The notes beneath the pieces are model-generated. The model did not search any database, was not told the DNA's origin, and was given only the letters and a program-made list of their open reading frames with translations. Shown one piece after another: positions 17,500 to 26,091 of a stretch of 64,000 nt of DNA. Source of the DNA: Nocardioides aurantiacus (GTDB lineage: Bacteria; Actinomycetota; Actinomycetes; Propionibacteriales; Nocardioidaceae); contig NZ_RKHO01000001.1 in NCBI RefSeq assembly GCF_003752505.1, forward strand, positions 1,798,001 to 1,862,000, read 5' to 3'. The translations under genes were made by a program, and so were the position numbers. Numbering within the stretch: the first letter of the stretch is position 1; the number at the start of each line of letters is the position of its first letter.

Positions 17500-18030
17500 G
17501 TGGCACAAGACCTGATCGGCTCCGGCACGGTCCTAGAGTCCCCCGAGCACGGTCCACAACTGTGCTGGGCCGTGATGCAGTCAAACCCGCCCCAGGGTCG
17601 CGGGCCCGACATCACGAATTGGGACTGGTCCAAGGTCACCGGCCACGAATCGGTGGACGGAACCACCTGGGGCGACTTAACCGTCGTGGGCACCTACGCC
17701 GCTGGCGCCCTCACCCTGACCCGACCCCCGACCCGGGAGCCACTCGAGTCGCTACAACGCAGGCCGGACGGCGCCCCGCCGCTTGACCGGGCCGGACACC
17801 GCGCGTGGGGCACCCCCTCGACCGCAGCAGACCAACGGCGCGTCACCAACGATGAGTTGCAGCGCATCGCCCGGGAGGTGTTCGCCGTGCCCGGCGCAGT
17901 CATGTCCGCCCCCGGCTTCCGGTGCGTAGACCTCCTGGTCGCCCATGACGACGGGACCCTGCAACGCGAACTCGACCAGCGGTACCAGCCCGGCATCGTC
18001 CGCGTCACCTCAGCCCTTCAAACCTACTGA
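17500..18030 (+). CDS. hypothetical protein, intact paralogue of the 14.9-kb pseudogene, 176 aa
   Basis: GTG 17500 starts VAQDLIGSGTVLESPEHGPQ. The core QLCWAVMQSNPPQG, then TTWGDLTVVGTYAAGALTLT, and the end VRVTSALQTY belong to a group of actinobacterial proteins that usually read SxPPQCGGP at this point. Here the Cys is Gly, so any disulfide at that position is lost. The C-terminal 60 residues (ELQRIAREVFAVPGAV, then HDDGTLQRELDQRYQPGIVR) form a second small domain seen in the same group. Most such proteins are exported; this one shows no signal peptide. Confidence 0.7.
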   Translation: MAQDLIGSGTVLESPEHGPQLCWAVMQSNPPQGRGPDITNWDWSKVTGHESVDGTTWGDLTVVGTYAAGALTLTRPPTREPLESLQRRPDGAPPLDRAGHRAWGTPSTAADQRRVTNDELQRIAREVFAVPGAVMSAPGFRCVDLLVAHDDGTLQRELDQRYQPGIVRVTSALQTY

Positions 18031-18459
18031 GATCAATGACGCTGCTAGTCGCCCTCATCGGCACCCTGTCCGTTACCGGGCCCCATACTCCCGCGACCGT
18101 CAGGCGTCGCGAATCTCGTTCAGACGGACGGACTCCAAGCCCGGCGACGGCGTAGTTGAGGTCATCCCCCGGGCGAGCTTGGTCGGCACGCTGACCGCAT
18201 GGTCACGCGTCCCGACATACGAGCGTTGCGTGTTCGGCCGCAGCGAACTCGCGGGACGGCGCGGACTAAGGCTCACAAGTAGTGGGCTGCGATGCGTAGG
18301 CATCGACGCTGTCCAGCCACGCACAAGAAGATTTGACCTCGAGACCCGCGGTCCCAGACGCCGAGTGGACGTCGACCCGGAGTTCGGCATATCTGCAGGT
18401 CAAAGGCCTGCGACCGTTCTCGGCGTCCGCCAGGACCGGGAAGACCCGACGCAATTGAT

Positions 18460-18473
18460 GGTGAATAAGTGCG
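18460..18473. repeat. 14-bp direct repeat, copy 1
   Basis: GGTGAATAAGTGCG occurs here and again at 18714-18727. The two copies bracket 240 bases that contain the tRNA-Pro 3' end and its terminator. Confidence 0.7.
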
Positions 18474-18506
18474 TCACCAGGGCGAAACAGTTCAAATCCC
18501 AACCCG

Positions 18507-18536
18507 CCCCTGACCTGCGTTTCCGCAGGTCAGGGG
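18507..18536 (-). terminator. rho-independent-type terminator of tRNA-Pro
   Basis: A perfect 13-bp stem with a 4-base loop (arms 18507-18519 and 18524-18536) lies ten bases beyond the 3' end of the tRNA fragment on the minus strand. The arms read CCCCTGACCTGCG and its complement. The position fits the native terminator of the tRNA gene. Confidence 0.75.
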
Positions 18537-18545
18537 CCGTTTCTC

Positions 18546-18582
18546 GGTCGGGCTGACAGGATTTGAACCTGCGACCCCTTTC
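18546..18582 (-). tRNA. 3' part of a tRNA-Pro gene (attachment-site scar)
   Basis: Reading the minus strand, the T-arm GCAGGTTCAAATCCTGT is followed by the acceptor strand CAGCCCG and ACC, then a terminator. It matches the 3' portion of actinobacterial tRNA-Pro as I remember it. The 5' half (CGGGCTG acceptor, D-arm and anticodon arm) is absent; the sequence diverges upstream of AAGGGGTC. A split tRNA 3' end beside a native terminator is the usual mark of site-specific integration. The isotype assignment is from memory. Confidence 0.6.
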
Positions 18583-18713
18583 CATTCCGGGGGCTTCGAC
18601 GGGCCTTGTCCTTCTTTGGCCGTGAGAGCTCTGACCTGCGCGAACACTCCCCCGGCCTGGGGTTTGGATCGCGGCGCTGGCCAATATCTTTGTGGACTTG
18701 AGACCGATTAATC

Positions 18714-18727
18714 GGTGAATAAGTGCG
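18714..18727. repeat. 14-bp direct repeat, copy 2
   Basis: Second copy of GGTGAATAAGTGCG. Here it also supplies the GTG start and first codons of the small membrane protein that follows. Confidence 0.7.
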
Positions 18728-18888
18728 GCAGACTTCAGGCTGCGACGCGCCGGGCGTTTCGGGCGCTCACCGAGACCGCTCAGGTGCTGGTCGAGAACCA
18801 CGCCGTGGTGCTCTCCCTCGCCGGCGTGGCCATCGCGGCGCTCATCAGCCACCGGTCCTGGGACTACTGGTCCTCGCTGGCCATCTGA
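18715..18888 (+). CDS. small single-helix membrane protein, 57 aa
   Basis: The frame from GTG 18715 encodes VNKCGRLQAATRRAFRALTE, then a hydrophobic helix (VVLSLAGVAIAALI) and the end SHRSWDYWSSLAI before TGA 18886-18888. An amphipathic basic helix followed by one membrane helix is coherent as a protein. No clear ribosome site precedes the GTG. Function unknown; it converges with the DUF4396 gene. Confidence 0.5.
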   Translation: MNKCGRLQAATRRAFRALTETAQVLVENHAVVLSLAGVAIAALISHRSWDYWSSLAI

Positions 18889-18956
18889 GGGCCAGGCCAA
18901 GCGCCGCGCCCGGTGTCGTCGTGAGGTAGCAACGACGACACCGGGAGGTGGACGCC

Positions 18957-19655
18957 TCAGGCGGGGACGACCGACTGGTTTCGGCTCATCAGCCACTTCA
19001 CCGCCGGGTAGCCCGTCACGAGCCCAACGATGACGCCCACCTGCATCAGGAACCAGAAGGTTCCCTCGGTGACCGCGGGCATCATGTTGTTGAAGTGCAA
19101 CACCAGCATCCAGCCGACCATCCCGATGTCGAAAGCGACCACGGTGACGACTGCTGCGAGCACGGCCGCACCGACCGTGAGACCGCGTTGGGCAGGCGCG
19201 CGTCCAGCACGGCTGGCGGCTCGCTCGTAGACGGCGAGCATCGCGATGGCCAGGACGGCGATGGCCAAGATCATGGGCCACATCGACATCCCGGCGATGG
19301 TCCAGCCGACTGCGACGACGAACGGCACTGCGATGAGGTGAGCGACCGCGGACGCGCCGCCGCCGGGGAGCACCGCGACCGCTGCGCTGGTCGCCGTACT
19401 GCTGGCCGTGGTGGGGTGGAGGGCTGCGTGGTGCGTCGATGTTCGCCCCAGGCGCAGATAGGCCGGGATGGCGAACGGGCCGAGGTACAGCGCGGAGGTG
19501 ACCCACACCAGCTCGGTGGTGGTGCTGCGGTGACACCGACCGAGCAGGTAGATGTCGGCTGCGATCAGGGCGACGCTGAGCAGGGACGCGGCGATGTAGA
19601 TCCAGGCGACCGGGGTGAGCCAGTCGGGGAGGGCGGAACCCATGGGCATGTTCAT
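18957..19655 (-). CDS. DUF4396 domain membrane protein, 232 aa
   Basis: From ATG 19655 (MNMPMGSALPDWLTPVAWIY) there are about six membrane helices, including LSVALIAADIYLLGRC, HLIAVPFVVAVGWTIAGMSM and FWFLMQVGVIVGLVTGYPA, ending WLMSRNQSVVPA. Helix number, early Trp/Pro motif and final WLMSR region fit DUF4396 proteins, which often occur near copper or heavy-metal genes. A Thr/Ser/Ala-rich loop separates the second and third helices. The Met-rich protein gene lies 200 bases upstream on the same strand. Confidence 0.75.
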   Translation of the reverse strand: MNMPMGSALPDWLTPVAWIYIAASLLSVALIAADIYLLGRCHRSTTTELVWVTSALYLGPFAIPAYLRLGRTSTHHAALHPTTASSTATSAAVAVLPGGGASAVAHLIAVPFVVAVGWTIAGMSMWPMILAIAVLAIAMLAVYERAASRAGRAPAQRGLTVGAAVLAAVVTVVAFDIGMVGWMLVLHFNNMMPAVTEGTFWFLMQVGVIVGLVTGYPAVKWLMSRNQSVVPA

Positions 19656-19862
19656 GACGTGGTTGGTCCTTCGTGACGATGACGGTGTCAGTCCAGCGGC
19701 CCGCATCTCGCCCCAGCCGTGGAGGTGACTGTGGGGCGTCTGTGCGGTCGCCGTGTGACGTTTTTGGACGGCATCGGCGCACGAGGTGTGCGCCGGCCGG
19801 GCAGCGGGGGCCCCGGGGCGCGCTGCAGGGGCAGGCTCAGAGGCAGCGCTCTGAGCGACCTG

Positions 19863-20393
19863 TCAGACCCTGAACACGCACAGTGAGACGGGCGACGGGG
19901 TCAGCCACGGTGTACGTGGTCGCCCTCGACGACGCCGCGGTCCGGGACGGGGTGTCCGCGCGAGCAGCCCGATCAGGGTGTTGCGAGGCGACGCCATGAG
20001 AAGAGCCGCGAGACCGGTCAGGAAGAACCCGGCAGCGGCCGTGCACACGACGGTGGCGGTGATGCCCGCGCACATGTCATCGCACATCGAAGTCATCTGC
20101 GGCGTCGCTTCTGCAGCCGACGGCGCCCCGCCAGTGCCTGCAGCGACGGGTGACGCCGCCGCCGAGGACCCTGTCGAGAACCCCGTCGCGGGCCCTGTCG
20201 AGGACCTTGCCACGGGCACCCCGCTCATCCCGGCCATCCCGCTGGCGCTGTTCATGCCGCTCATGCCGCTCATGCCGGAGGACAGGGCGACGGCCAACAC
20301 GGCGCACGTGAGACCGAGGGCCAGCGCGAGCGCCGCGCACATCACGATCCGAGCCAGGCGGGCGCTCGTAGCGGCGGGCGTGGTCACCTGCAC
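19863..20393 (-). CDS. Met-rich membrane protein, probable copper-binding or copper-responsive
   Basis: 176 aa, GTG start. One membrane helix near residues 15-37 (IVMCAALALALGLTCAVLAV) precedes a Met/Ser/Gly repeat (SSGMSGMSGMNSASGMAGMS), a Ser/Ala/Thr linker, then MTSMCDDMCAGITATVVCTA leading into a second helix. Met clusters and paired Cys are typical of copper-handling proteins. A CsoR/RicR-like palindrome lies about 110 bases upstream. The C-terminal 30 residues are Arg/Pro-rich and may be cytoplasmic. Family name uncertain. Confidence 0.6.
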   Translation of the reverse strand: MQVTTPAATSARLARIVMCAALALALGLTCAVLAVALSSGMSGMSGMNSASGMAGMSGVPVARSSTGPATGFSTGSSAAASPVAAGTGGAPSAAEATPQMTSMCDDMCAGITATVVCTAAAGFFLTGLAALLMASPRNTLIGLLARTPRPGPRRRRGRPRTPWLTPSPVSLCVFRV

Positions 20394-20501
20394 AGGATAC
20401 CGGGCCCCAACCCACGCCCACGCGACTTCGAGCGAGGCTCCCCCACGTCAGCCGAGTCACCTCGCAGGTCCCGAGGACGAGGTCTCCAGAGGGATGACTG
20501 C

Positions 20502-20519
20502 ATACCCCCAAGAGGTACC
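20502..20519. promoter_or_regulatory. CsoR/RicR-like copper operator
   Basis: The sequence ATACCCCCAAGAGGTACC contains TACCC-N5-AGGTA, nine of ten positions of the palindromic TACCC-N5-GGGTA recognised by copper repressors of the CsoR/RicR family. It sits upstream of the Met-rich membrane protein gene. No csoR gene is visible in the window. Confidence 0.5.
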
Positions 20520-20646
20520 TTCAAAGATATGGGACAGCCACGCCCGCGGCCAGCCGAGGTGGGCTCGCATCGGTGCAACGCGATCCCGGAGTCGGTGTGG
20601 TGTAGTTCGCGCTCGCGACACCGGTCGTGCTGTGGAGCAGGTGGCG

Positions 20647-20862
20647 TCAGCTGTCGATCGCGCCTGGATCCACCGCCGAGTCGCGGGCGGGCGTCGGTTC
20701 TGATCGCAACACCGACAGACCGTGGGACTCCCTCAGCTCGTCGGCGCCCACGATGATGTCGCGGTTCTGCTCGCTCAAGAGTCGCCGCCGCAGGTTGAGG
20801 GCTTGCGTCGACGTCACGTCGTACCGGGCCATCAGCAGGCCTCTCGCCTGCCCGTTCTGCAC
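20647..20862 (-). pseudogene. ANTAR-domain regulator fragment
   Basis: The translation VQNGQARGLLMARYDVTSTQ, followed by ALNLRRRLLSEQNRDIIV, is the RNA-binding ANTAR helical domain. ANTAR proteins normally carry an N-terminal GAF, PAS or receiver domain, and none is present; the frame upstream leads only into the intergenic sequence after the signal peptidase gene. The C-terminal 20 residues are also not typical. It is probably a truncated relic of an antitermination regulator. Confidence 0.6.
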
Positions 20863-20917
20863 TTTGTGGGTCGAAATTTCACGCGGCGCACACGGCCCGT
20901 TGCGCGAGTCTGTCTGA

Positions 20918-22519
20918 TTAGGGCGTATGACCTGCGTCGTAGTGCGCCTTGACGCGTGCCGCGCTCAGGGTCGTGGGATAGACGGCGAGTTCGGCGAGGT
21001 TGCCGTCGTAGTAGGCGTCGGGCGCACCGGTCCAGCTGGGGAGGTTCTCAGCACCGGCGCGCCAGTATCCGTTGAAAGACTGGAGGTTACCCGTGGCCGT
21101 AACCGTCTGCTGCACGCCGTCGACGTAGAGTCGCATACCGTTGGTGCCGGTGACGTAAGTGCCGACGAGGTGGTGCCACGCCCCGTCGTTCAATGCTGCG
21201 TTGCTGACCACTGTTGTCCGTGCGCTCCCGACCCCGAGGTAGACGCGGCCGTTGGCCCCGACGTACAGCTGGCGATCGATCGTGCTCGAGGCGTTCTGGC
21301 CGGTCGCGTTGCCGAAACCCAAGATTCGGCCGCCAGTGCTCGTCGTGGTCTTGATCCAGGCTTCGAGGCTGAACCGGGCTGGGCCCGCGACCTGAGCGTT
21401 GCCGTTGATGACGGCGGAGCTCAGCGACAGTGAGCGCTCCTGGGCCTCGGAGTCCAGCGCACCGGGTTGCCCCCAGGCGTAGGACCCAGACAGGGTGCCG
21501 TCGTTGTTGGCCGTGGTCTCGTCGTCCACCACGGTGCCGCTGGTCTCGTCGAGGCGCCAGAAGAACGATGGCGAGTCAGCTAGTACCGCAGTGCGGTAGG
21601 GGCGAAAGTCCGCGGCGGTGGCAAAGGCGCTGTTGCCGTTCGTTGTCGGCTCGAGGAAGGCGGCATAGGTCGTCTCAACGGTCAGTGTCGTTGCGACCAG
21701 TGCGCCCAAACTGGCAACGGCGATGCGGAGCACCCGCGGATGTCGCTCGATCATGAATCGCAGCGAGCTCGACAGCTGAAATCCCCCTAGGGCGGGTGCA
21801 CGCAGGCGATCCCGGCGGGCGGCGGCGGCCGGGTCGAGGATGGTGAGGCCGGCGTCCCCGTCGGAGTCGTCGGCGTCGTCGGGACCGGTGCCGGAGTCGC
21901 CGGAGTCGCCGGGGTCGCCGGGGTCGTCGGTGTCGTCGGTCTCCGCGGCGTCGTCGGCGGTGAGCCGCAGCGGCGTGGTGGCCGCGAGGCCGAGGAGGAG
22001 CAGGACCGTCACGGCGATGCCGACGGGGGCGAGCTGCCCCTGGGCCAGCCAGGTGACGGGGAGGCCGACGTGGGGCACCCGGATCGCGGCGACCCCGAGG
22101 ACGTCGTCGGGGTCGACGGGCGTGGAGTCGGCGGCCTCGTTGGCGTCGCCGCGGGTGACGAGCTTCCCGTCCTCGTCCCGCTGCTGGAAGCGGTGGGTCC
22201 GGGTCTTCTCGGGGTGGTCGGGGTCGGTCACGGTCATGATCCGGCCCTCGGTCAGGGTGGTGGGGTCGATCGGGCGGTCCACGACCACGTCGCCGACGTG
22301 GATGCGGGGCTCCATCGAGCCGGACATGATCACGCGGGGCGACCAGCCCAGGGCCGCCGGGAGCACGGACCAGACGACCAGGCAGAGCACGACCGCCAGG
22401 GCGGCGCGCGAGCCGGCGACCAGCAGCAGCCTCGACCAGCCGGGCTCCCCGGCCGGCGCCGCGGTGGCGGACGCCGGACCGGAGGCCGGTCGCTGCTGAG
22501 GGAGGTGGATCGCGCTCAT
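20918..22519 (-). CDS. SipW-type signal peptidase I fused to a LamG-like domain
   Basis: 533 aa. The N-terminal half is a signal peptidase of the S26B (SipW/archaeal/ER) type: membrane helix about 31-55, SGSMEP with catalytic Ser68, THR with His109 in place of the bacterial Lys, GDAN with Asp124, then a second helix at about 163-182. An Asp/Gly/Ser-rich linker follows (190-235). Next comes a third helix with VETTYAAF, which resembles the cleavage region of TasA/camelysin-type substrates. Residues about 330-530 form a LamG/concanavalin-like fold (FSLEAWIKTTTSTGGRILGF, DGAWHHLVGTYV, MRLYVDGVQQ). It sits upstream of no other gene on its strand except the ANTAR relic, and directly downstream of the TasA-like gene. 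Confidence 0.85.
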   Translation of the reverse strand: MSAIHLPQQRPASGPASATAAPAGEPGWSRLLLVAGSRAALAVVLCLVVWSVLPAALGWSPRVIMSGSMEPRIHVGDVVVDRPIDPTTLTEGRIMTVTDPDHPEKTRTHRFQQRDEDGKLVTRGDANEAADSTPVDPDDVLGVAAIRVPHVGLPVTWLAQGQLAPVGIAVTVLLLLGLAATTPLRLTADDAAETDDTDDPGDPGDSGDSGTGPDDADDSDGDAGLTILDPAAAARRDRLRAPALGGFQLSSSLRFMIERHPRVLRIAVASLGALVATTLTVETTYAAFLEPTTNGNSAFATAADFRPYRTAVLADSPSFFWRLDETSGTVVDDETTANNDGTLSGSYAWGQPGALDSEAQERSLSLSSAVINGNAQVAGPARFSLEAWIKTTTSTGGRILGFGNATGQNASSTIDRQLYVGANGRVYLGVGSARTTVVSNAALNDGAWHHLVGTYVTGTNGMRLYVDGVQQTVTATGNLQSFNGYWRAGAENLPSWTGAPDAYYDGNLAELAVYPTTLSAARVKAHYDAGHTP

Positions 22520-22581
22520 GGTTCGCTTCCTTGACTGCTTTCCTGGGACCCGAGATCGGTGGCGGTCCGAACAGCCGGGGA

Positions 22582-23196
22582 TCAGCTGTTCTGGGCCTCC
22601 CAGGTGAGGCCGATCGAGGCGGCACCGGACTGGTAGGTGTTGTTGGCGGTGGAGCTGAGCGTGTAGGTCACGCGGTAGCTCTTGGTCTCGCTGTTCCCGG
22701 CGGTGACGCCCGCCGGGGCCCAGGTGCCGGCGCCGGAGGCGAAGTCGGTCTTGCCCGAGGCGAAGGACGACAGCGAGCCGTTGAAGACGGTCGCGGCCGG
22801 CGCGGTGTCGGCGACGAAGCCGGCGCAGGCGGCGTTAGTGGCGCCGGCGCCCTCCTCGACCTTGAGGGTGATGACGTCACCGAGGCTCTTGGTCGAGGTG
22901 AAGCCGGTGCCGTAGAGCTTCACGGCCGAGGCCAGCGTGCCGGTCGAGGTGACCGTGATGCAGCGGGCGCCGGTCGCGCCGGGCTTGAGGTTGGTGGCGT
23001 TGAACAGCGCGGTGTCGGCGTCGTTGTCGGCGAGCTTGACCGAGCCGGTGGTCCAGTTGCTGGTCGGGTTCGACGTGGTGTCGGAGAACGCGGCGTACGT
23101 CGACTGCCAGACCAGCGCGCCGCTGGCGATGACCGCCACCGGGACGGAGGCGGCGGCGACGAGGCGCTTGTTGCGAAGAGCGGAGCGGACGGACAT
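22582..23196 (-). CDS. TasA/camelysin-like exported protein, probable SipW-type substrate
   Basis: 204 aa. The N-terminus is MSVRSALRNKRLVAAASVPV followed by a hydrophobic core and the motif YAAFSDTTSNPTSNWTTG. This matches substrates of SipW-type signal peptidases (TasA, camelysin, alternate-signal exported proteins), cleaved just before the F(S/T)D segment. The mature part is Thr/Ser/Gly-rich beta structure with two Cys (ARCITV, AACAGF) that could pair. The SipW-LamG gene is 62 bases downstream, giving a two-gene export and surface module. A fibre or matrix role is inference. Confidence 0.8.
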   Translation of the reverse strand: MSVRSALRNKRLVAAASVPVAVIASGALVWQSTYAAFSDTTSNPTSNWTTGSVKLADNDADTALFNATNLKPGATGARCITVTSTGTLASAVKLYGTGFTSTKSLGDVITLKVEEGAGATNAACAGFVADTAPAATVFNGSLSSFASGKTDFASGAGTWAPAGVTAGNSETKSYRVTYTLSSTANNTYQSGAASIGLTWEAQNS

Positions 23197-23808
23197 CAGG
23201 ATTCCCCCTCAGGAACGTGACCCACGGTGTTGCGGGCCGGTGACAAGAGAGTGACGGGTGAACGACCGCCAGATCTACCTGAAGTGGTACATCAAGCCCA
23301 TAGACGCTATAAGCGTTTATAAGGGACTAGACCGGCATCCCAAGTTCCGCAGCCTCACTCAACTAATTTGCACAACTACCTGAACAGGCCGTTGATACCT
23401 GGTTTACTTCTTCGGCTGCTCGGACGACCACGGGTCGTCCGGTCGCCTGACCGCGGGGAGCTCGGTCTACTGCGGGCCGAACCGGGCGTCTTCGGCGGCC
23501 TCGGAGTCATTCAACGCTGTCGCTCCGATGAGAACCTCGGGCCCTGCGCCCGACCTCGGGCCTACGCCGCACCTCCCACTCCCACTTCCCGCCTAGCGCC
23601 TGGCGCCTGGCGACAAGTTCGCCCGCACGAGCGACGTCGTCCGCATGACACAAGACTCACCGCGTCGCTACCGGCAACACACAGGTCGCTACGTGGGGCC
23701 GTCCCTATGCGCGCACCCCGCGCAACCAGCGTCACAGGGGTCGTGATCGGTTCATGAGACGCATCCAAGCCGCCGACGGAGCGGGGCGTCAGGGCCCGGC
23801 GGGCGGCG
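23197..23808. other. long intergenic region upstream of the TasA-like gene
   Basis: About 610 bases. The first 170 are less GC-rich than the surroundings and include the dyad-rich string CGCTATAAGCGTTTATAAG near 23308-23326, a possible regulatory site or promoter for the minus-strand TasA-like gene. The remainder shows no convincing frame. Confidence 0.4.
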
Positions 23809-24677
23809 TCAGGTGAGGTCTCGCCGGGTGAAGGACAGGTAGGTGCAGGCGGCGGCGCCGGCGGTGTAGACGCACAGGGTGGCCAGAGCGCGGGTGCCAC
23901 TGATTTCGCTGAGCACGCCAGGTGTGACGCCGACCGCGGCCGGCTGGGCAACGGCACCGATGAGGGAGCCAGCAGCGGTGCCCGGGAGAAGATTGGTGAG
24001 GAGTCCGAGCGCAGGGAGAATCAGCGTCACCCCGCGGAGCAAATTCTCGATGACCAGGGTCCAGATGAGGGCCAGTCCCGTCGGAAGGCCGGTACTGCGG
24101 CGAGGACGCCCGAGGCACAGCCTAGGAGGAGCCACGTCTCGAGGACGACGAAGCCAGCCGCCGCGCGTTGCAGCAGCGCCGTCGCGGTTGGTGGGGTGGT
24201 CGGGAGGCCCTCGATGTGGGCGATGGCCAGCGACGTGGCAAGCGACTGGGCCATCACCACGACGACGAGGGCCGCGGTGAGTGTGGTCGCCGCGGCGAGA
24301 GCGCCACCAATGAGCGCGCGTCGTGGGACGCCCTGGGTGGCAACTGTCTTCCAGTGGTCCCAGCCGTAACGGCTCCCCGTTGCGAGAACCCCGACGACGG
24401 TCATCATCGCGCCGCCGAACAGGGGCATGGCCTGGACGGCGACGTCCGGCGAGCGGCTCGGCGACATCTCTGACGCCAAGAGGTAGCGGGCGGTGCCCTC
24501 TGCCCCAGGAAGGTCGACCGACCCGGTGCGGAAGCTCAAATAGGGGAAGGCGTACGCGAAGAGGAGCTGCAGCACGAACCAGGAACCGACGACCGTCCAG
24601 ATGGCCGGCCATCCCCGCAGCAGTCGAAGCTCGGCGGCCCAGACCCGAATCGTTGCCCCGCCCGGTCGTCTGCTCAT
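23809..24677 (-). pseudogene. ABC-2 type transporter permease, frameshifted
   Basis: ATG 24677 overlaps the stop of the ATPase gene (ATGA). The first part shows the ABC-2 permease pattern: AELRLLRGWPAIWTVVGSWF, then TATALLQRAAAGFVVLETWL. Near 24080 the frame leaves the protein; the continuation GLALIWTLVIENLLRGVTLI up to YLSFTRRDLT at 23812 is in another frame. One added base restores a permease of about 290 aa with six helices. Either a real disruption or a sequencing indel. It pairs with the adjacent ATPase. Confidence 0.75.
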
Positions 24678-25597
24678 CGCGTCGGGCACAGCGTCCGACG
24701 CAACTCGTCGTAGACCGTCCGCAGGTTCCGGCGCGCCGGACCCACCTCCCACACGTCGACGCCTGCCTCCCCGAGCGACTGCACGAGCCACGGCGCGGAC
24801 GACTCATCCGCGGCGTCGACGAACAGGCCCCGCTCGTCACGCCCCTGCTTCAGCACCACCGCGGGATGCGTCCTGCCCAGCACGCGCGCTACCCGTCCGT
24901 GCGGACTCGCGCGGAGGCGGACCCGCGCAGGGCCAAGGATGTCGGCCAGCGACCCGTCGGCGACCAGACGGCCCCCCAAGACGATCCCGACGTGGGTGCA
25001 GCATTCCTCCACGTCGGCCAGGGCGTGGCTGGACACCACGACGGTGACGTTGGCGCGGCCCAATTGCCCGATCAGCGCCGTCATCTCCTCGACGCCGGTC
25101 GGAACGAGGCCGTTGGAGGGCTCGTCGAGCACCAGGACGGCAGGCTCGCTTAGCAACGCGGCGGCCACTCCGAGGCGCTGCTTCATACCGAGGGAGTACG
25201 TGCGGTACCGGTCGTCGGCCCGGTCGAGCAACACAACCTGGCCCAGGGACCGCTCGACAGAGCCGGCGTCGACCCCCCGAACCCGAGCCAGGTGACGCAG
25301 ATTTTCGCGCCCGGTGAGATGGGGGACGAACCCGGGGGTCTCAATGAGCGCACCTAGCCCCGCCGGCGTGCGGCGGGCGCTCACCGGACGCCCGCCGACT
25401 TCGACGCGCCCCGACGTTGGCTCGACCAGGCCGCACATCATGCGCAACAGAGTGGTCTTGCCGGCACCATTGGGCCCGACCAACCCATAGACGCTTCCCC
25501 TGTGCACCTGCAGGTCGACACCGCGAACGGCATGGCGCCCGCCAAAGGTCTTCGTAACGCCGTACAGGGTGACCGCAGGGTCGTCGGCTACCCCCAC
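24674..25597 (-). CDS. ABC transporter ATP-binding protein, 307 aa
   Basis: Walker A GPNGAGKTT at about residues 40-48, the signature region YSLGMKQRLGVAAALL, and Walker B AVLVLDEPSNGL are all present, followed by the H-loop region VVVSSHALADVEECC. The signature reads LGMKQ, as in multidrug or bacteriocin-immunity type exporters of the DrrA/BcrA type. A C-terminal domain of 90 residues is typical of that group. Translationally coupled to the permease. The exported substrate is unknown. Confidence 0.92.
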   Translation of the reverse strand: MGVADDPAVTLYGVTKTFGGRHAVRGVDLQVHRGSVYGLVGPNGAGKTTLLRMMCGLVEPTSGRVEVGGRPVSARRTPAGLGALIETPGFVPHLTGRENLRHLARVRGVDAGSVERSLGQVVLLDRADDRYRTYSLGMKQRLGVAAALLSEPAVLVLDEPSNGLVPTGVEEMTALIGQLGRANVTVVVSSHALADVEECCTHVGIVLGGRLVADGSLADILGPARVRLRASPHGRVARVLGRTHPAVVLKQGRDERGLFVDAADESSAPWLVQSLGEAGVDVWEVGPARRNLRTVYDELRRTLCPTR

Positions 25598-26045
25598 GTG
25601 GCGCCCGCGGGCTCCCGCACCGTGGCGTTCACGCGGTTGAAGAAGTTGGTCAGCGCGATCATCGTGACGACGGCGCCAAGTTGCACGTCCTCGAGGTGGG
25701 CCGCGGCAGCTTCCCAGATCTCGTCGGTCACAGCATCGGCCCGGTCCGCCATGCGGGTCGCGGCCTCGGCGAGCGCCAAGACGCTGCGCTCAGTTTCGCT
25801 GAACAGCCCGGACTCACGCCACGCCACCACCTGATGTAGGCGCTCGTCGGTCTCGCCGTGCTTCTTCGCCGATCCGACACCGGCGGACACGCAGGCGCTG
25901 CAGCCGTTGACCTGGCTAACCCGAAGATGCACCAGCTCCGCAGGCCGGCGTCCACGCCGGTCGCGTACATCGCGCCGTAGATACCTTGGATGGCCGGAAC
26001 CACGCCCGGCAGGAGCGTGGCTGGGTTCTTCATCCGTGCTGTCAT
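25588..26045 (-). pseudogene. carboxymuconolactone decarboxylase (AhpD-like), frameshifted; ECF41 partner
   Basis: From ATG 26045 with GAGGAG upstream, the frame gives MTARMKNPATLLPGVVPAIQ and YATGVDAGL, then breaks near 25938. The other frame continues as VHLRVSQVNGCSACVSAG, containing the CxxC redox pair of the family (CSAC), through to the stop at 25588. One missing G explains the break. Such proteins are the classic partners of ECF41 sigma factors, and the sigma gene is divergent just beyond. Start chosen for its ribosome site. Confidence 0.75.
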
Positions 26046-26091
26046 CGTCACTCCTCTGTTACCTGTCGGCCTTTCGGCCCGTCACCTGGTC

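Noticed and set aside
18400-19782. A 460-codon minus-strand frame over the DUF4396 gene
   Set aside because: It is Arg/His/Pro-rich without family features, while another frame of the same strand encodes a clear multi-helix membrane protein.
21675-22625. Long Arg/Pro-rich frame over the signal peptidase gene
   Set aside because: Composition is extreme (runs of RRR and PP), and the overlapping frame has the full SipW-type motif set.
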